Position numbers and translations under genes: made by a program. Shown in pieces: positions 5,398-6,128 of a stretch of 6,128 bases of DNA. The notes under the pieces are model-generated. The model was given only the letters and a program-made list of their open reading frames with translations. It was not told where the DNA came from and did not search any database. Numbering within the stretch: the first letter of the stretch is position 1; the number at the start of each line of letters is the position of its first letter. Source of the stretch: Dehalococcoidia bacterium UBA2158 (GTDB taxonomy: Bacteria; Chloroflexota; Dehalococcoidia; Lucifugimonadales; UBA3495); the NCBI GenBank assembly GCA_002328185.1, contig DCWQ01000005.1:1-6128 (forward strand). The letters are read 5' to 3'.

Positions 5398-6128
5398 TTG
5401 AACTACGCCTTTTTTCCAGGTTGTGTGTCCCGAGGCGGTTGCCCGGAGCTTTATCCGGCGACCAAACTCATCTGCGAGAGGCTTGGTATCGAGCTTCAAG
5501 AGATGCCCGCCGCGTCCTGCACCGGCGCCGGCGTCCTACAAGAAAAGAACGAGTTGCTGGGCGATACCCTTAACGCCCGCACCTTCGCCATGGCCGAGGC
5601 TTTGGACCTGCCTATCTTGACTATCTGTAGCACCTGCCAGGGGGTCATGAGCCAGGCCAACCACCGGCTGAAGAACCCCGAGTACCTGGCCAAGATCAAC
5701 GATTTCCTGGCTGAAGAGGGTCTCGAGTACAAAGGTGGGGCCAACCCGAAGCATCTGCTTTGGGTGTTGATCGAAGACATCGGTATGGAAAAGCTGCTGA
5801 CGTTGATCACTCGCCCCTTGGCCGGCCTGCGCATGGCGCCTTTCTACGGTTGCTACATCGTCCGGCCCACCGACGCCCTGGAATTCGAAGACCATCCGGA
5901 GCGCCAGAACGCTCTGGAGCAGATCATCGAGACCATCGGCGCAACGGTGGTGGACTTCGAGGGTAAGACCCGCTGCTGCGGGTTCCCCATCTTGACCATC
6001 AACGAGCGTAACTCCATGGCCATGGTGGGCAAGCACACATCAGAGGCCAAGGATTTGGGAGCCGACGCCATGATCACGCCGTGCCCCCTCTGCCACCTGA
6101 ACCTGGACAGCTTCCAGCCCAAGGCGGC
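5398..6128 (+). CDS. sdhE: CCG-domain (HdrB-like) third subunit of succinate dehydrogenase, 3' end outside window
   Basis: Cysteine-rich protein of the heterodisulfide reductase subunit B / SdhE family (not the small SdhE flavinylation factor of proteobacteria). In type E succinate:quinone oxidoreductases it stands where a heme-b anchor would be and is thought to help dock the enzyme to the membrane and quinone. The 243 visible residues run off the window, so about 45-60 are probably missing. It begins 'NYAFFPGCVSRGGC' after a TTG start. Domain 1 has C9, C41, C77 and C80 ('SCTGAG', 'CSTC'). The usual second cysteine of the CCG motif is Thr42. Domain 2 is complete: C152 ('FYGCY'), C193-C194 ('RCCGFP') and C229/C232 ('CPLC'). 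No transmembrane helix is seen. It is 57 bases after sdhB, same strand, so part of the operon. In operon context SdhE is favoured over a methanogen-type HdrB or a split thiol:fumarate reductase subunit. Confidence 0.88.
   Translation, partial: MNYAFFPGCVSRGGCPELYPATKLICERLGIELQEMPAASCTGAGVLQEKNELLGDTLNARTFAMAEALDLPILTICSTCQGVMSQANHRLKNPEYLAKINDFLAEEGLEYKGGANPKHLLWVLIEDIGMEKLLTLITRPLAGLRMAPFYGCYIVRPTDALEFEDHPERQNALEQIIETIGATVVDFEGKTRCCGFPILTINERNSMAMVGKHTSEAKDLGADAMITPCPLCHLNLDSFQPKA

Noticed and set aside
5340..5573. 77-codon + strand frame starting at a GTG that overlaps the sdhB stop codon
   Set aside because: It overlaps the CCG-domain gene in another frame, and its translation has no family features. 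The CCG gene frame carries all conserved cysteines.
5536..6036. 166-codon antisense frame within the CCG-domain gene
   Set aside because: Complementary frame of a strongly supported gene, with no domain or ribosome site seen.
1..6128. CRISPR array, tRNA, rRNA, insertion sequence or phage genes
   Set aside because: No regularly spaced direct repeats, cloverleaf, rRNA-like segments, transposase or integrase motifs were found. The window is filled by housekeeping genes.

Overview
This window is an ordinary-looking bacterial chromosome segment of moderately high GC. All genes lie on the + strand and are tightly packed around energy and NAD(P) metabolism. The gene content (nuoN end, NAD kinase, ADP-ribose-type Nudix hydrolase, then a succinate dehydrogenase/fumarate reductase with a heterodisulfide-reductase-like third subunit) fits an uncultured free-living respiring bacterium. 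Chloroflexota is my guess from overall feel, but no taxonomic marker is present and this is low confidence. No mobile element, CRISPR array, tRNA, rRNA or sign of recent transfer was seen.

Layout: 1-1002 is the 3' part of nuoN, a proton-pumping membrane subunit of complex I. 1003-1126 is an AT-rich intergenic stretch with an 18-bp near-palindrome and a small hairpin, probably carrying the promoter for the next genes. 1127-1978 is NAD kinase. Two bases later, 1981-2550 is a Nudix hydrolase of the ADP-ribose pyrophosphatase type. The pair is closed by an intrinsic terminator that starts on the first base after the Nudix stop codon. 2600-2685 is the promoter/leader of the next operon. 2686-4365 is the flavoprotein SdhA/FrdA, 4369-5340 the iron-sulfur subunit SdhB/FrdB, and 5398 to the window end a CCG-domain (HdrB-like) subunit that starts at TTG and is cut by the 3' edge.

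How they work together: complex I (NuoN) feeds electrons from NADH into the quinone pool, and the Sdh proteins exchange electrons between succinate/fumarate and quinone. NAD kinase makes NADP from NAD, and the Nudix enzyme probably clears ADP-ribose or related NAD breakdown products. The most notable system is the sdh operon. It looks like a non-classical, 'type E' succinate:quinone oxidoreductase. Its iron-sulfur subunit carries a fourth cysteine where classical enzymes hold a [3Fe-4S] cluster. A cysteine-rich HdrB-like protein follows where a heme-b membrane anchor would be expected. The first CCG motif of that subunit has lost its second cysteine (CTG), while the second motif is complete. 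Such enzymes are known from archaea and some bacteria, so this is a recognised but less-studied architecture rather than a wholly new system.
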